A stretch of 64,000 nt of DNA from Candidatus Rokuibacteriota bacterium (GCA_023248995.1 JAHFDN010000006.1:17311-81310); one strand, 5' to 3'. Positions 8,100-18,139 are shown, numbered from the stretch's first letter. Notes: generated by a model not told the origin, from the letters alone. A program made the numbers and translations.

Positions 8100-9206
8100 C
8101 TAGCTGATGGTGGGGAGCTTCAGCACCGACAGCGTGCCGACGCGCTCGGCGACGACCGCCGCCAGCTTGCGGAACGCGGCGGCCTGCGCCGAATCCGGCT
8201 CCCTCAGGAGGACCGGGAATCCCTCGTCGCCGCCCTTGCGCGTCTCCGGGTCGAGGGGCACCTGGGCCAGGAGCGGCACGCCCATCTCGGCGGCGATCTT
8301 CTGGCCTCCGCCCTCGCCGAAGATCGGCGTCGGGGTCCCGCAGTGCGGGCAGACGAAGACGCTCATGTTCTCCACCACCCCGAGGATCGGGACGTTGAGC
8401 TTCCTGAACATGGCCAGCGCCTTGCGCACGTCGAGGAGCGCCACGTCCTGGGGGGTCGTCACCATCACGACCCCCGAGAGCGGGATGACCTGGGAGAGCG
8501 AGAGCTGGGCATCGCCGGTGCCCGGCGGCATGTCGAAGACCAGGTAGTCGAGCTCGCCCCACATGACGTCCCGCAAGAACTGTTGGACGGCCGAGTGGAT
8601 CATCGGCCCCCGCCAAACGATCGCCTCGCCCGGCGCCACGAAGAAGCCGATGGAGATGAGCTTGATGCCGTAGCTCTCGACGGGGATGATGCGGTTCTCG
8701 AACATCCCGGGCTTCCCGCGCGCCCCCATCATCAGCGGAATGTCCGGGCCGTACACGTCCACGTCCACGAGGCCCACCTTGTTGCCGGCCTCGTGGAGTG
8801 CCAGCGCCAGATTGACGGCGACGGTGGATTTCCCCACCCCGCCCTTGCCCGAGGAGACCGCGACCGTGTGCTTCACCTCGGGGATGAGGTCCTGCTTCGG
8901 GGGTTCCGCCTGAGGGCGACCCGCGGCTTGGGACCGGGCGCCCATGGACACCTCCACCTCGCTCACGCCGGGCAGGCCGGCCACGGCTTTGCGGGCCTGG
9001 CTGTGGATCTGGGCTTTCGCCAGCGCGGGCTGGGTGGTGAACGCCAGCACGAAGGAGACCGCGCCGCCTTGAATGGCCATGTCCTTGACCAAACCGAGGC
9101 TCACGATGTCCTTGCGGAGGTCAGGGTCCTGAACCCCCCGGAGCGCCTCGAGCACGGCCGCTTCGGTGACAGGCGGGGCGCTGGGATCCTGCTTGATCGG
9201 GTTCAT
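8100..9206 (-). CDS. mrp: Mrp/ApbC iron-sulfur carrier ATPase
   Basis: This 368-residue protein has an N-terminal MIP18/DUF59 domain (residues about 10-90) and a ParA-like P-loop ATPase. The deviant Walker A GKGGVGKSTVAVNL lies near residue 125. A C-terminal CPHC motif binds the bridging [4Fe-4S] cluster in this family. Mrp/ApbC dimers load iron-sulfur clusters onto apoproteins in the cytoplasm. The ATG at 9204-9206 is chosen because the strong promoter at 9243-9271 lies just upstream, which excludes the longer frame beginning at 9287. There is no strong ribosome site before it. LonN and PDZ genes follow directly. Confidence 0.93.
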   Translation of the reverse strand: MNPIKQDPSAPPVTEAAVLEALRGVQDPDLRKDIVSLGLVKDMAIQGGAVSFVLAFTTQPALAKAQIHSQARKAVAGLPGVSEVEVSMGARSQAAGRPQAEPPKQDLIPEVKHTVAVSSGKGGVGKSTVAVNLALALHEAGNKVGLVDVDVYGPDIPLMMGARGKPGMFENRIIPVESYGIKLISIGFFVAPGEAIVWRGPMIHSAVQQFLRDVMWGELDYLVFDMPPGTGDAQLSLSQVIPLSGVVMVTTPQDVALLDVRKALAMFRKLNVPILGVVENMSVFVCPHCGTPTPIFGEGGGQKIAAEMGVPLLAQVPLDPETRKGGDEGFPVLLREPDSAQAAAFRKLAAVVAERVGTLSVLKLPTIS

Positions 9207-9242
9207 GGAGCGCAGAAGAAACGGGAAGCCAAACGCGGGCTC

Positions 9243-9271
9243 AGTATAGGGGCGGCCTGGCGCGGAGTCAA
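9243..9271 (-). promoter_or_regulatory. Sigma-70-type promoter for mrp
   Basis: Reading the minus strand, TTGACT (9266-9271) and TATACT (9243-9248) are separated by 17 bases. The predicted start of transcription is about 30 bases before the mrp ATG. Both hexamers are close to consensus. Confidence 0.7.
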
Positions 9272-9343
9272 GGAACTCCTTGATCATGCTTGCAAAGGCG
9301 CGAGGGACCTGCTAAAAAAGGACGGTGCTCCCGCGGATCTCCC

Positions 9344-9835
9344 ATGGGCATCGGCGCTGAGGAATTCCGACACGTCCTCAGCCATTTCGCCAGCGGCGTG
9401 ACGGTGGTGACCACCTGGGACGAGGACCAGCGTCCCACGGGTCTCACCGTCAGCGCGTTCGCCTCGGTTTCCCTGGATCCCCCGCTGGTGCTGGTCTGCG
9501 TGGAGCAGCGCGCCCACTGCTACCCGGCGCTCCGCGCGCACGGTCGCTTCGCCGTCAACGTCTTGGCCGCCGAGCACGAGGCCGTCTCCCGGCGGTTCGC
9601 CCTCTCCGAACCCGAAAAGTTCCAGGCGCACGCCTACCGCGCGGGCCCGCTCGGGCTACCGCTCCTGCCCGGGGCGCTGGCGCACCTCGAGTGCCGGACC
9701 GTTCACGCCTACCCGGGCGGCGACCACACCATCTTCGTCGGCGAGGTCGAGAGCGCCAGCGCCCGGCCGGGGGAGCCGCTTCTCTATTTCCGCGGGGGCT
9801 ACGTGCCCTCGCCCTCGCCACCGCCTTCGCCCTGA
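9344..9835 (+). CDS. Flavin reductase-like domain protein
   Basis: The 163-residue protein starting MGIGAEEFRHVLSHFASGV has the FMN-binding split barrel of the flavin reductase (HpaC/NADH-FMN oxidoreductase) family. SAFASVSLDPPLVLVCV is the flavin-contact block, and YPGGDHTIFVGEVE precedes the C-terminus. Such proteins supply reduced flavin to a monooxygenase or use it directly. The family-conserved ASGVTVVTT follows soon after the chosen ATG; the frame is open upstream to 9290, but without a ribosome site or family similarity. The tail is unusually proline/serine rich (PSPSPPPSP). It is 15 bases before the aminotransferase gene. Confidence 0.85.
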   Translation: MGIGAEEFRHVLSHFASGVTVVTTWDEDQRPTGLTVSAFASVSLDPPLVLVCVEQRAHCYPALRAHGRFAVNVLAAEHEAVSRRFALSEPEKFQAHAYRAGPLGLPLLPGALAHLECRTVHAYPGGDHTIFVGEVESASARPGEPLLYFRGGYVPSPSPPPSP

Positions 9836-9850
9836 AGGAGGCTCCGATCC

Positions 9851-10930
9851 ATGACGATTCCGCTCTCACGCCCCCCGCTGGACGACGAGATCAAGGGGGC
9901 GGTGTTGGCCGCGATGGATTCCCGCCAGTACATCCTCGGCCCGGAGTGCCGGGCGTTCGAGGCGGAGTTCGCGCAGTACGTAGGCGCCCGGCACGCCGTG
10001 CTCACCTCCTCGGGGACGGCCGCCCTCTGGATGGTGCTCAAGGCCTTTGGCGTCAAGGCGGGCGACGAGGTCCTCGTTCCCGCGCACACGGCATTCCCGA
10101 CCGTGGAGGCCATCTGCTTCGGGGAGGCGACCCCCGTCTTCGTGGACGTGGACGACTCCTACACCCTGGACCCGGCCGACGCCGCCGCCAAGATCACCCC
10201 GCGGACCGTCGGCATCGTCCCGGTCCACATCTACGGCCATCCCGCGAACCTGAGCCAGCTGCAAGAGCTAACCTCCCGCTTCGGCCTCTGGCTCCTGGAG
10301 GACTGCTGCCAGGCGCACGGGGCTTCGTTCAAGGGGAAGAAGGTCGGCGCCTTCGGCCGGGCCGGCGCCTTTTCGTTCTACCCGTCGAAGAACCTGACCG
10401 TCATGGGGGACGGCGGCATTCTCGTGACCGACGACGACGAGGTCGCCGCCCGCTGCCGCCGGGTGCGGGACCACGGGCGCTTGAATAAAGACGTCCACGC
10501 CGAGATCGGCTTCAACCTCCGCTTCAACGAGATCCAGGCGGCGGTCGGCCGGGTCCTCCTCCGGCGCCTCGACGCGATGAACGACCGACGCCGGCAGCTG
10601 GCCGCCCGATACGGCGAGCGCCTGAAGGGCCTCCCGCTCACGCTCCCCGTCGAGCAGCCGGGCGCCCGCCATGTGTTCCACCTCTACGTCATCCGGACCG
10701 ACCGCCGGGAGGCACTGGCCCAGTTCCTCAAGGCGGCCGGGGTGCAGACGGGAATCCACTACCCCGTCCCGTGTCACCGTCAGCCGGCGGTGGAACACCT
10801 GAGCGCTCCGGCGCTCCCGCGGACGGAGCGGATCGTCCGAGAGATCCTGAGCCTCCCGATCTCCGCCGGCCACACCGACGGGGAGATTGACGAGGTCGCG
10901 GCCCACGTGAGGGAGTTCTTTCGCGCGTGA
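9851..10930 (+). CDS. DegT/DnrJ/EryC1/StrS family aminotransferase
   Basis: This 359-residue PLP enzyme has TSSGTAALWMVLKAFG near residue 53, the PLP-ring aspartate in LEDCCQAHGA (Asp151) and the Schiff-base lysine in FYPSKNLTVMGDGG (Lys180). These enzymes transfer an amino group to keto-sugars for surface polysaccharides or antibiotics, using glutamate as donor. A ribosome site (GAAGGAGG) lies before the ATG. A glycosyltransferase and an MsbA-like exporter follow, which supports a role in glycan or glycolipid assembly. The sugar substrate is not determined. Confidence 0.9.
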   Translation: MTIPLSRPPLDDEIKGAVLAAMDSRQYILGPECRAFEAEFAQYVGARHAVLTSSGTAALWMVLKAFGVKAGDEVLVPAHTAFPTVEAICFGEATPVFVDVDDSYTLDPADAAAKITPRTVGIVPVHIYGHPANLSQLQELTSRFGLWLLEDCCQAHGASFKGKKVGAFGRAGAFSFYPSKNLTVMGDGGILVTDDDEVAARCRRVRDHGRLNKDVHAEIGFNLRFNEIQAAVGRVLLRRLDAMNDRRRQLAARYGERLKGLPLTLPVEQPGARHVFHLYVIRTDRREALAQFLKAAGVQTGIHYPVPCHRQPAVEHLSAPALPRTERIVREILSLPISAGHTDGEIDEVAAHVREFFRA

Positions 10931-11181
10931 CCCTGGAGACGCTTCCGGACGGGGCCGGCAGCGATCTGCCCGAGTGAGCACTTGCCGGAGGCGGGCGGGT
11001 CCCCACTGTGAGCGAGCGGGGAAGGGGAAACCGGACCGGAGGAGGACCGAACTCCTAGAAGCATCGGAGTCATCGGTGAGAGTCCGGAGGGGCATCCCCG
11101 CCCCGCGAGCCACAGAAGGGTGCCCGACGCAGGCTGGCGAGCGAGCGGCAGACGCTGCCGGCCCCAGAAGATACGCGCTAA

Positions 11182-12303
11182 ATGGCTGAGCCGCTCAGGA
11201 TTCTCCAGATCTACCCCAAGGAGGACTATTTCACCGGAGCCGCGATCCAGCTCTGTGAGCTGAGTTTCGGGCTCCGAGCCCGCGGTCACCACGTGGTCGT
11301 CGCGACCCGTCCGAGCGAGATCTGGGCGGCCAAGATGCGAGAGGCCGCCGTCCCCCATTACGCGCTCGCCATGTCCTCCGAGGTAGACCTCCGCTCGGTG
11401 CGCCGGCTTGTACGGATTCTCCGGACTCACCGAATCCAGGTAGTTCACGCGCAAAAAGGCAAGGCCCGAACCCTGGCGCTGATTGCGGGCCTCTTCGTCC
11501 GCATCCCCGTGCTCATCCTGAACCGCGGGGTGAGCTTCCCGCTCGACCCGTTCAACCGCCTCGGCTACACGACAAAACGCGTGACCGCCGTCGTGGCGGT
11601 CTGCGAGTCGATCAAGCGGAGCCTCGTGGCCGCCGGCGTGCCGGAAGGGAAGATCGAGGTGATCTACTCGGGGACCGACACCGACCGCTTCCACCCCGGC
11701 GTTGACGGCGGGACAATTCGGCAGGAACTGGGTCTCAAGCCAGACCAGTTCCTGATCACCCAGATCGGGATCCGGAGCTGGAGGGGAAACGACGACGTCC
11801 TGGAAGCGATGCGGGCGGTGACCGCCCGAGCGCCGCGGGCGCACCTCCTCTTCGTCGGGGCGAACGAGCAAAAGGCGAAGATCCTGCGCGAGAAGGCCGA
11901 GGCGCGCGGAGTCGCCGACGCGACGTCAGTGTTCCTCGCCCGCGAGGACATTCCCGATATCCTGGCGGCCAGCGACTGCTGCGTCGATGCCTCCTACCAG
12001 GGGCTCGGGCTCACCGGCGCGTTGCGGGAAGCCCTTGCGGTAGAGACCCCGGTCATCGGCACCGACATCGAGGGGAACCCGGAGCTGATCGTCGAGGGCC
12101 AGACCGGGTTCCTGGTGCCGCCGCGCAACCCCGACGCCCTCGCCCGGGCGATTGTCCGGGTGATGGAGAACCCAGCCGCCGCGAAGGAGATGGCGCGGGC
12201 CGGGCGGAAGCTGGTGGAGGCCCGGTTCTCCACCCGCGTGAAGGTGGAACGCACCGAGGCGCTCTACGCCCGGTTGCTGGCGAAATATGCTCCGATCGCC
12301 TAG
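11182..12303 (+). CDS. Glycosyltransferase family 4 (GT-B fold)
   Basis: The 373-residue protein has the GT-B two-lobe pattern. The N-lobe begins LRILQIYPKEDYFTGAAIQL. The C-lobe carries VIYSGTDTDRFHPG, and later EALAVETPVIGTDIEGNPE, the E(x7)E nucleotide-sugar site of GT4 enzymes. It transfers a sugar from a nucleotide donor to a lipid or glycan on the cytoplasmic face. The ATG at 11182 fits the family start. The 251 bases upstream carry no gene I can support. The next gene, an MsbA-like exporter, suggests that the glycolipid product is flipped across the inner membrane. Confidence 0.88.
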   Translation: MAEPLRILQIYPKEDYFTGAAIQLCELSFGLRARGHHVVVATRPSEIWAAKMREAAVPHYALAMSSEVDLRSVRRLVRILRTHRIQVVHAQKGKARTLALIAGLFVRIPVLILNRGVSFPLDPFNRLGYTTKRVTAVVAVCESIKRSLVAAGVPEGKIEVIYSGTDTDRFHPGVDGGTIRQELGLKPDQFLITQIGIRSWRGNDDVLEAMRAVTARAPRAHLLFVGANEQKAKILREKAEARGVADATSVFLAREDIPDILAASDCCVDASYQGLGLTGALREALAVETPVIGTDIEGNPELIVEGQTGFLVPPRNPDALARAIVRVMENPAAAKEMARAGRKLVEARFSTRVKVERTEALYARLLAKYAPIA

Positions 12304-12332
12304 ATGTGGGAAAATGCTTCAACGTGAGCCAA

Positions 12333-14093
12333 ATGCCCATGCGCCCTAAGCCACACATCTACACCCGCCTCTGGCCCTACACCAGGCTGTACATCGGGTG
12401 GCTGCTGATCGGCACGGTCCTGGCGCTGCTGGTCTCCGCGATGGACGGCGCCATTGCCTGGCTGGTGAAGCCGGCGATGGACGACATTTTCATCCGCCAC
12501 GACATGCTGATGCTCAAGCTCCTGCCGTTGGCGCTCCTCGGCATCTACGTGCTCAAGGGGATCGGGCGGTACCTTCAGTCATACCTCATGGCGGCCGTCG
12601 GCGAGCGAATCATCGCCAAGCTCCGACGCGACCTCTACACGCACATCCAGGGCATGCCCCTATCGTTCTTCGCGGACCTTCACTCGGCGGAGCTGATGTC
12701 CCGCGTGATCGTGGACGTCGGGCGGCTGGCCCGGCTCTCCTCCCAGGTGCTGGTCATGGCGATCCGCCAGGTCGGCACGATCGTCGCGCTGGTGGTGGTC
12801 ATGTTCGTGCGCGAGTGGATCCTCACCCTCGTCGCGCTGGTCGCGTTCCCGTTCGTCGCGGTCCTGGTCCGCATCATCGGCAAGAAGCTCTATAAGATCA
12901 ACAAGCGGGCCCAGGAGAAGATCGCGGAGCTGAACGTCATCCTCCAGGAATCCTTCGCCGGCACCAAGATCGTCAAGGCGTTCGGGCGCGAGGATCACGA
13001 GCAGGAGCGCTTCGACCGGGTCAACCGCCGGCTCCTCGACCTGTCGTTGAAAGACGCGCGGGCCGACCTGATCACCGAGCCGCTCATGGAGATTCTGGGA
13101 GCGCTGGGGATCATGGGTGCCCTCTGGTACGGCGGCTACCAGGTGATCCAGGGGCACATGACGCCGGGGACCTTCTTCTCGTTCACCGCGGCCGTGATCA
13201 TGCTCTACGGACCCGTTCGGCACCTCACGCGCATCGCCAACACGGTGCAGCAGTCCACCGGCTCCGTAGAGCGGGTCTTCGAGGTCCTCGACATGCCGCC
13301 TGCAATCGTGGATCGGCCGGGAGCCATCCACCTGCCGGAGTTCCACGACCGCATCGAATTCGATCGGGTGTCCTTCCAATATTCAGGCGCCGAGGAGCCT
13401 GTCCTCAAGGAGATCTCGCTGACTGTCAGGCGGGGAGAGGTGGTGGCCTTCGTCGGGCTGAGCGGGGCCGGGAAGTCCACTCTCATGGACCTCCTCCCCC
13501 GCTTCCACGATGTAACAAGCGGGCGGATCCTGATGGACGGGCACGACGTGCGCGACCTGACCATCGCCTCCCTCCGGGGGCAGATCGGTGTCGTCACCCA
13601 GGGCACGTTCCTTTTCAGCGATTCGATCTTCTACAACATTGCGTACGGGAAGCCGGGCGGGACGCCCGAAGAGGTGACGCGGGCGGCGATGCTGGCCCAC
13701 GCCCACGACTTCATCATCGCCACCCCGAACGGCTACGACAGCGAGGTGGGTGAGCGGGCCGTGAAACTTTCAGGCGGGCAGCGCCAGCGCCTCGCCATCG
13801 CGCGGGCGTTTCTGAAGGACCCATCCATCCTGATCCTCGACGAGGCCACATCAGACCTGGACGCGGAGAGCGAGTTCATCGTCCAGCAGGCCCTGACCGA
13901 CCTGATGAAGGGCCGCACCGTCCTCGTCATCGCCCACCGGCTCTCCACGATCCGAAACGCCGACCGGATCTACGTCATCCACGACGGCCAGATCGCCGAG
14001 GTGGGTCGCCACGAGGAGCTCCTGGCGCGCAACGGGATTTACCAGCGGCTCTACGGGCTTCAGATCGACCCCAAGCGCGCCGACTCCCGCTGA
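12333..14093 (+). CDS. ABC exporter, MsbA-like (fused membrane and ATPase domains)
   Basis: A 586-residue half-transporter: a six-span type-I exporter domain at residues about 15-320, then an ATPase with Walker A GLSGAGKST, signature LSGGQRQRLAIARAFL and Walker B ILILDEATSDLD. The length and order match MsbA, the lipid flippase, and related drug or glycolipid exporters. The homodimer would act in the inner membrane. The ATG at 12333 is chosen because similarity starts there; an in-frame GTG at 12306 would add nine residues. Its position after DegT and GT4 genes fits export of a modified glycolipid. Confidence 0.88.
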   Translation: MPMRPKPHIYTRLWPYTRLYIGWLLIGTVLALLVSAMDGAIAWLVKPAMDDIFIRHDMLMLKLLPLALLGIYVLKGIGRYLQSYLMAAVGERIIAKLRRDLYTHIQGMPLSFFADLHSAELMSRVIVDVGRLARLSSQVLVMAIRQVGTIVALVVVMFVREWILTLVALVAFPFVAVLVRIIGKKLYKINKRAQEKIAELNVILQESFAGTKIVKAFGREDHEQERFDRVNRRLLDLSLKDARADLITEPLMEILGALGIMGALWYGGYQVIQGHMTPGTFFSFTAAVIMLYGPVRHLTRIANTVQQSTGSVERVFEVLDMPPAIVDRPGAIHLPEFHDRIEFDRVSFQYSGAEEPVLKEISLTVRRGEVVAFVGLSGAGKSTLMDLLPRFHDVTSGRILMDGHDVRDLTIASLRGQIGVVTQGTFLFSDSIFYNIAYGKPGGTPEEVTRAAMLAHAHDFIIATPNGYDSEVGERAVKLSGGQRQRLAIARAFLKDPSILILDEATSDLDAESEFIVQQALTDLMKGRTVLVIAHRLSTIRNADRIYVIHDGQIAEVGRHEELLARNGIYQRLYGLQIDPKRADSR

Positions 14094-14170
14094 CTTTCCA
14101 CGAACACGAATTGAAAATCCTCTGCGCGTGAGGCGGCCGGGCTCGCGCGGGGGCCGGGAGCGCGTGGGTG

Positions 14171-15895
14171 CTACGGCTCGCGGAAGCGGTTGACGATGGG
14201 CAGGCGCCAGTCCTTGCCGAAGGCGCGCGGGGTGATCTTGATGCCGATGGGGCCCTGGCGGCGCTTGTACTCGTTCCTGTCAACCATGGCGACCACCTTC
14301 TTCACTGTTGCCACATCGAACCCCTGCGCCGCGATCTCCTTCAGGCCTTTGTCCCCCTGCACGTACGCCTCCAGGATCTGGTCCAGCACCGGGTACGGGG
14401 GGAGCGTGTCCTGGTCAGTCTGATCCGGGCGGAGCTCCGCCGACGGCGGCCGCTCGAAGACGCTCTCCGGGATCAGGGTCCGCCCGGCGCGCTCGTTCAC
14501 GTGCCGGGCCAGGCGGTAGACCATCGTCTTCGGCACGTCCTTGATCACCGCGAAGCCGCCCGCCATGTCGCCGTAGAGGGTGCAGTAGCCCACGCCGATC
14601 TCGCTCTTGTTGCCGGTCGTCAGGACCAGCCAGCCGAACTTGTTCGAGAGCGCCATGAGGAGCGTGCCGCGGATCCGCGCCTGGATGTTTTCTTCAGTGA
14701 CGTCCTCCTTCAGCCCCTTGAACGGCCGGGCGAGCGCCCGCTTGAACGCCCGGAAGACCGTCGTGATGGGGAGCGTGAGGAACTCGATCCCGAGGCTCTT
14801 CGCCAGGCGCTTGGCGTCGGCCCGCGTGCCGCGGGAGGAGTACGGGGACGGCATCGTCACACCGGCCACGTTCTCCGATCCCAGGGCCTCGCAGGCGATG
14901 GCGGCCACGAGCGAGGAGTCGATCCCGCCGGAGAGGCCGACCACCACCCGCTTGAACCCGTTCTTCCTGACGTAGTCGCGGGTGCCGAGGAGGAGCGCCT
15001 GGTAGATCTCGGCGACGGGCTCGAGGATCCGGACCTCGCGCGCCGGCAACGGCGGCCGGGCCGACGGCTGAAGCGCCGAGAGTTCGATCCGGGGGACCCG
15101 CTCGGGAGCCTTGAGCTTTTCCTTCCGGCGGCGCGAGTCGTGCAGCCGCGCCCGGAAGACCTCGTCGAGGTCAACGTCTGCGACCAACAGGTCCTCCTCG
15201 AAGGCCTTCCCGCGGGCGACGCACTCCCCCTTCTCGTTGAAGATGAAGCTCTGGCCGTCGAAGACCAGCTCGTCCTGGCCGCCCACGGTGTTGACGTAGG
15301 CGAGGCAGACCAGGTCGTCGGCCGCGCGGGTGGCCAGCATCTTCTCCCGGACGTGGCCCTTGCCGGCGTGGTAGGGCGAGCCGTTGATCGTCACCACCAG
15401 CTCGGCGCCCGCCAGAGCCTGGGCGGTGGCGGGGCCGGCGGGGTACCAGATGTCCTCGCAGATGTTGGGGGCGACAACCAACTCGCCCAGCGCGAAGACC
15501 GGCGCCTCGGTGCCGGCCTGGAAGTAGCGGTTCTCGTCGAAGACGCCGTAGTTCGGGAGGTACTGCTTGTGGTACACGCCCGCGAGGCGGCCGTCATGGA
15601 GCACCGCCGCGGCGTTGAAGATGTCGTCCTTCTTATCCACGAACCCAACAACCGCCGTGAGACCGCGGGAGCCCTTCGTGACAGCCTCGAGGGCTCTCAG
15701 ATTTGCCTCAATGAAGGCGGGCTTGAAGAGGAGGTCCTCGGGCGGGTAACCGGTCAGCACCAGCTCGGGGAAGGCCACGATGTCGCAGCCGAGCGCGCGC
15801 GCGCGATCTAGCCAGTCCAGGACCAGGCGGACGTTCCCCTCGAGGTCGCCCACCGTCGGGTTTACCTGGGCCAGGCCGATCCTGAGCTGCCTCAT
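14171..15895 (-). CDS. nadE: Glutamine-dependent NAD+ synthetase
   Basis: This 574-residue fusion has an N-terminal nitrilase-type glutaminase (residues about 1-260; catalytic cysteine in NICEDIWYP) and a C-terminal synthetase with the PP-loop VGLSGGIDSSLVAA. It makes NAD+ from nicotinic acid adenine dinucleotide, ATP and glutamine in the cytoplasm, the last step of NAD synthesis. The length matches glutamine-dependent NadE of most bacteria. The ATG at 15893-15895 gives the family start MRQLRIGLAQVNPTVGD. It stands alone, facing the MsbA-like gene tail to tail. Confidence 0.95.
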   Translation of the reverse strand: MRQLRIGLAQVNPTVGDLEGNVRLVLDWLDRARALGCDIVAFPELVLTGYPPEDLLFKPAFIEANLRALEAVTKGSRGLTAVVGFVDKKDDIFNAAAVLHDGRLAGVYHKQYLPNYGVFDENRYFQAGTEAPVFALGELVVAPNICEDIWYPAGPATAQALAGAELVVTINGSPYHAGKGHVREKMLATRAADDLVCLAYVNTVGGQDELVFDGQSFIFNEKGECVARGKAFEEDLLVADVDLDEVFRARLHDSRRRKEKLKAPERVPRIELSALQPSARPPLPAREVRILEPVAEIYQALLLGTRDYVRKNGFKRVVVGLSGGIDSSLVAAIACEALGSENVAGVTMPSPYSSRGTRADAKRLAKSLGIEFLTLPITTVFRAFKRALARPFKGLKEDVTEENIQARIRGTLLMALSNKFGWLVLTTGNKSEIGVGYCTLYGDMAGGFAVIKDVPKTMVYRLARHVNERAGRTLIPESVFERPPSAELRPDQTDQDTLPPYPVLDQILEAYVQGDKGLKEIAAQGFDVATVKKVVAMVDRNEYKRRQGPIGIKITPRAFGKDWRLPIVNRFREP

Positions 15896-16011
15896 GCCCT
15901 GTCTCTCCCCGCCCCTATTCTAAACCGGCGCCCCGGCCAAGCGCGCGGAATTGCCGGACCCCCCTCCCCGCCGCTTGACAGCCGCCGGAACGGCGGCCAC
16001 CCTGAAGGCGT

Positions 16012-16194
16012 ATGGCGAAGGTTCCCTGGCTCCCTTCGGAAGTCCCCAAGGGCGAAACGCCGGAGCGGTGTCCCCACTGCAGCCGGCCCGCCATGATCCG
16101 GTGGACGCTCCGCCGAGACGCCCAGCGGCGGGTCTTCCGCACCTGGGTGTGCGCGGAGTGCCAGCACCTGGAAGAGCGCGAAGAGCCTGAATAG
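16012..16194 (+). CDS. Small zinc-ribbon-like protein
   Basis: This 60-residue ORF has two cysteine pairs, CPHC and CAEC, about 29 residues apart, and is otherwise basic. That pattern suggests a single zinc-binding ribbon. The ATG is four bases from GAAGG, a usable ribosome site. It sits between nadE and arsM, divergent from nadE, 40 bases before the arsM start. I know no family name for it. Coding is supported by the paired CxxC motifs and the ribosome site, but not proven. Confidence 0.5.
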   Translation: MAKVPWLPSEVPKGETPERCPHCSRPAMIRWTLRRDAQRRVFRTWVCAECQHLEEREEPE

Positions 16195-16234
16195 GGCCAT
16201 GTCCCGTGGTAGAGTGAGCGGAGGAGGAGCCGCG

Positions 16235-17065
16235 ATGAACCCCGACGACCTCAAGGCGACGATCCAGGACAAGTACGGCCGCGCTGCGAAACGGGCGCAA
16301 GAAGGCGCCGGCTGCTGCGGCAGCGCCTCCGGCGGGGGCGTGATCACGCGCGACCTCTACGTGACCGACGAGCTCACCGGCCTGCCGCCCGAAGCCGTCG
16401 CCGCCTCGCTCGGGTGCGGCAACCCCACGACGCTCGCCGTGCTCAAGCCCGGCGAGGTGGTGCTCGATCTGGGCTCGGGCGGCGGCATTGACGTCCTCCT
16501 CTCGGCCAGGCGCGTGGGGCCGTCGGGCAAGGCTTACGGCCTCGACATGACCGACGAGATGCTGGCCCTGGCGCGCGAGAACCAGCGGAAGGCCGGCGTC
16601 GAGAACGTCGAGTTCCTCAAGGGAGAAATCGAGAAGATCCCCCTCCCCGACCGCTCGGTGGACGTCGTCATCTCGAACTGCGTCATCAACCTCTCGGGGA
16701 ACAAGGATCGGGTCCTGGCCGAGGCCTTTCGCGTCCTCCGCCCCGGCGGCCGCTTCGCCGTCTCGGACATCGTGGCGCGCGGGGAGCTGCCCGCCGTGAT
16801 CCGCCGGAGTTTGGAAGCGTGGGCCGGCTGCGTGGCCGGGGCCCTCACCGAAGACGAGTACCGGGAGAAGCTGGCCCGAGTGGGGTTCAGCCGGATCGCG
16901 GTCGAGCCGACCCGGATCTACCGGCTCGAAGACGCCGGAGAGCTGCTCGCCCAGTACAAGGACCTCCTCGCGGCCGGAACACTCGAGGGCGCGAGCCTCG
17001 ATGAGCTCATCGCCGAGACCGACGGCAAGCTCATGAGCGCCTTCGTCAGGGCGGTCAAGCCCTAG
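16235..17065 (+). CDS. arsM: Arsenite S-adenosylmethionine methyltransferase
   Basis: The 276-residue methyltransferase has the SAM-binding motif [17 protein letters not shown] and all three cysteines known to bind As(III) in ArsM: Cys61 (LGCGNPT), Cys149 (SNCVINLS) and Cys199 (AGCVAGAL). An extra Cys27-Cys28 pair lies near the N-terminus. It methylates arsenite to mono- and dimethyl forms, a detoxification step. The ATG at 16235 lies shortly after GGAGGAGGA. No ArsR or efflux gene is adjacent. It ends in a four-base overlap with the convergent LOG-family gene. Confidence 0.92.
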   Translation: MNPDDLKATIQDKYGRAAKRAQEGAGCCGSASGGGVITRDLYVTDELTGLPPEAVAASLGCGNPTTLAVLKPGEVVLDLGSGGGIDVLLSARRVGPSGKAYGLDMTDEMLALARENQRKAGVENVEFLKGEIEKIPLPDRSVDVVISNCVINLSGNKDRVLAEAFRVLRPGGRFAVSDIVARGELPAVIRRSLEAWAGCVAGALTEDEYREKLARVGFSRIAVEPTRIYRLEDAGELLAQYKDLLAAGTLEGASLDELIAETDGKLMSAFVRAVKP

Positions 17066-18093
17066 GAGCGGTTCAGGAAGTCGATCAGCTGGCGCAGCCG
17101 GCCGTAGCTCGACCGGTTGAACGGCAGGACGAGGCGGGGCAACTGGGGAAACTCGTCCGCCTCGGCGGGAAGCGGGCCGGGGACCATCTCGGCGGGACCC
17201 TTCAGGATGTCATCGAACTCCCGCTGGAGCGCGGCCAGAGCCTCGGGCGAGAGCGACTGGTGGAGCCGCAGGACCAGCTGCTCGCCGACCACCCGCTGGG
17301 AGTGGAACACGCGGTAGAAGCCGAGGGTCTCCCGCGCCGCCTCCTCGACGCTGTCCGTCACGCGGTAGAGCTGGACGTCCTCGGCCGAGATCAGCCCGTG
17401 ATCGACCATCCGCTCCCGAACGAAGCCGGCCCAGGCCTTCCAGTAGTCCCCACCGGGAGCATCAAGCAGGATCACCGGGATCAGCCTGGTCTTCCCCGTC
17501 TGGATCAGCGTCAATACCTCGAACGCCTCGTCGCACGTGCCGAACCCGCCGGGGAGATAGCAGACGGCCGCCGACTCCTTGAGCAGGAAGAGCTTGCGCG
17601 TGAAGAAGTACTTGAACGTGATCAGCTTGGGATCGTCCGCGATCCAGGGGTTCGCTTCCTGCTCGAAGGGGAGCCGGATGTTGAGCCCGAAGCTCTTCTC
17701 CCGCCCGGCACCCTCCTGGGCCCCGCCCATCACGCCGCTCCCGGCCCCCGTCACGACCATCCAGCCCGCCTCCACCAGCCGGCGGCCGAAGGCGTACGCC
17801 TGGAGCGACAACGGGTGGTCGGCCGGCGTCCGCGACGAGCCGAAGACGGTCACCTTCGGCGTCGCCCGGAACGGGGCGAACACCTTGAAGGCGTACCGGA
17901 GCTCCTTCAGAGCGGAGTTGGCGATCTTCAGGTCGCCGCTGTCGGCGCCGTCCTCGAACATCTTGAGGACGGTGGTGAGCATCTGCGAGTAGTACGACCA
18001 GGTCTCCGCGGGGATCTGGAGCCCTTCGAGGACCGCGTCGAGCTCTCGGTTGGCCTCGGCGGAATGGAGCTGGTACTTCCTGTCGTTCGCCAT
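17062..18093 (-). CDS. LOG-family (TIGR00730-like) nucleotide phosphoribohydrolase-type protein
   Basis: The 343-residue protein contains [15 protein letters not shown] and [14 protein letters not shown], the two conserved motifs of the LOG family (once annotated as lysine decarboxylases). Well-studied members cleave nucleotide monophosphates to free bases. This protein is longer than the common 180-residue form, with about 90 residues before the fold and 70 after. It is probably cytoplasmic. Its ATG lies only six bases after a clear -10 box, so the message is predicted to be leaderless. Confidence 0.85.
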   Translation of the reverse strand: MANDRKYQLHSAEANRELDAVLEGLQIPAETWSYYSQMLTTVLKMFEDGADSGDLKIANSALKELRYAFKVFAPFRATPKVTVFGSSRTPADHPLSLQAYAFGRRLVEAGWMVVTGAGSGVMGGAQEGAGREKSFGLNIRLPFEQEANPWIADDPKLITFKYFFTRKLFLLKESAAVCYLPGGFGTCDEAFEVLTLIQTGKTRLIPVILLDAPGGDYWKAWAGFVRERMVDHGLISAEDVQLYRVTDSVEEAARETLGFYRVFHSQRVVGEQLVLRLHQSLSPEALAALQREFDDILKGPAEMVPGPLPAEADEFPQLPRLVLPFNRSSYGRLRQLIDFLNRS

Positions 18094-18099
18094 GGCTCC

Positions 18100-18128
18100 A
18101 GTATAGAGACGAGCGCGGGACGCAGCAA
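18100..18128 (-). promoter_or_regulatory. Sigma-70-type promoter giving a leaderless LOG-family mRNA
   Basis: On the minus strand TTGCTG (18123-18128) and TATACT (18100-18105) are 17 bases apart. Only six bases separate the -10 box from the ATG at 18093, so transcription should begin at or next to the start codon. Confidence 0.6.
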
Positions 18129-18139
18129 CCTTTAGAAGA

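Noticed and set aside
10974..11189. Possible 71-codon gene before the glycosyltransferase
   Set aside because: Arg-rich, no ribosome site, overlaps the next gene and has no motif. The 251-base gap also showed no RNA family I recognise.
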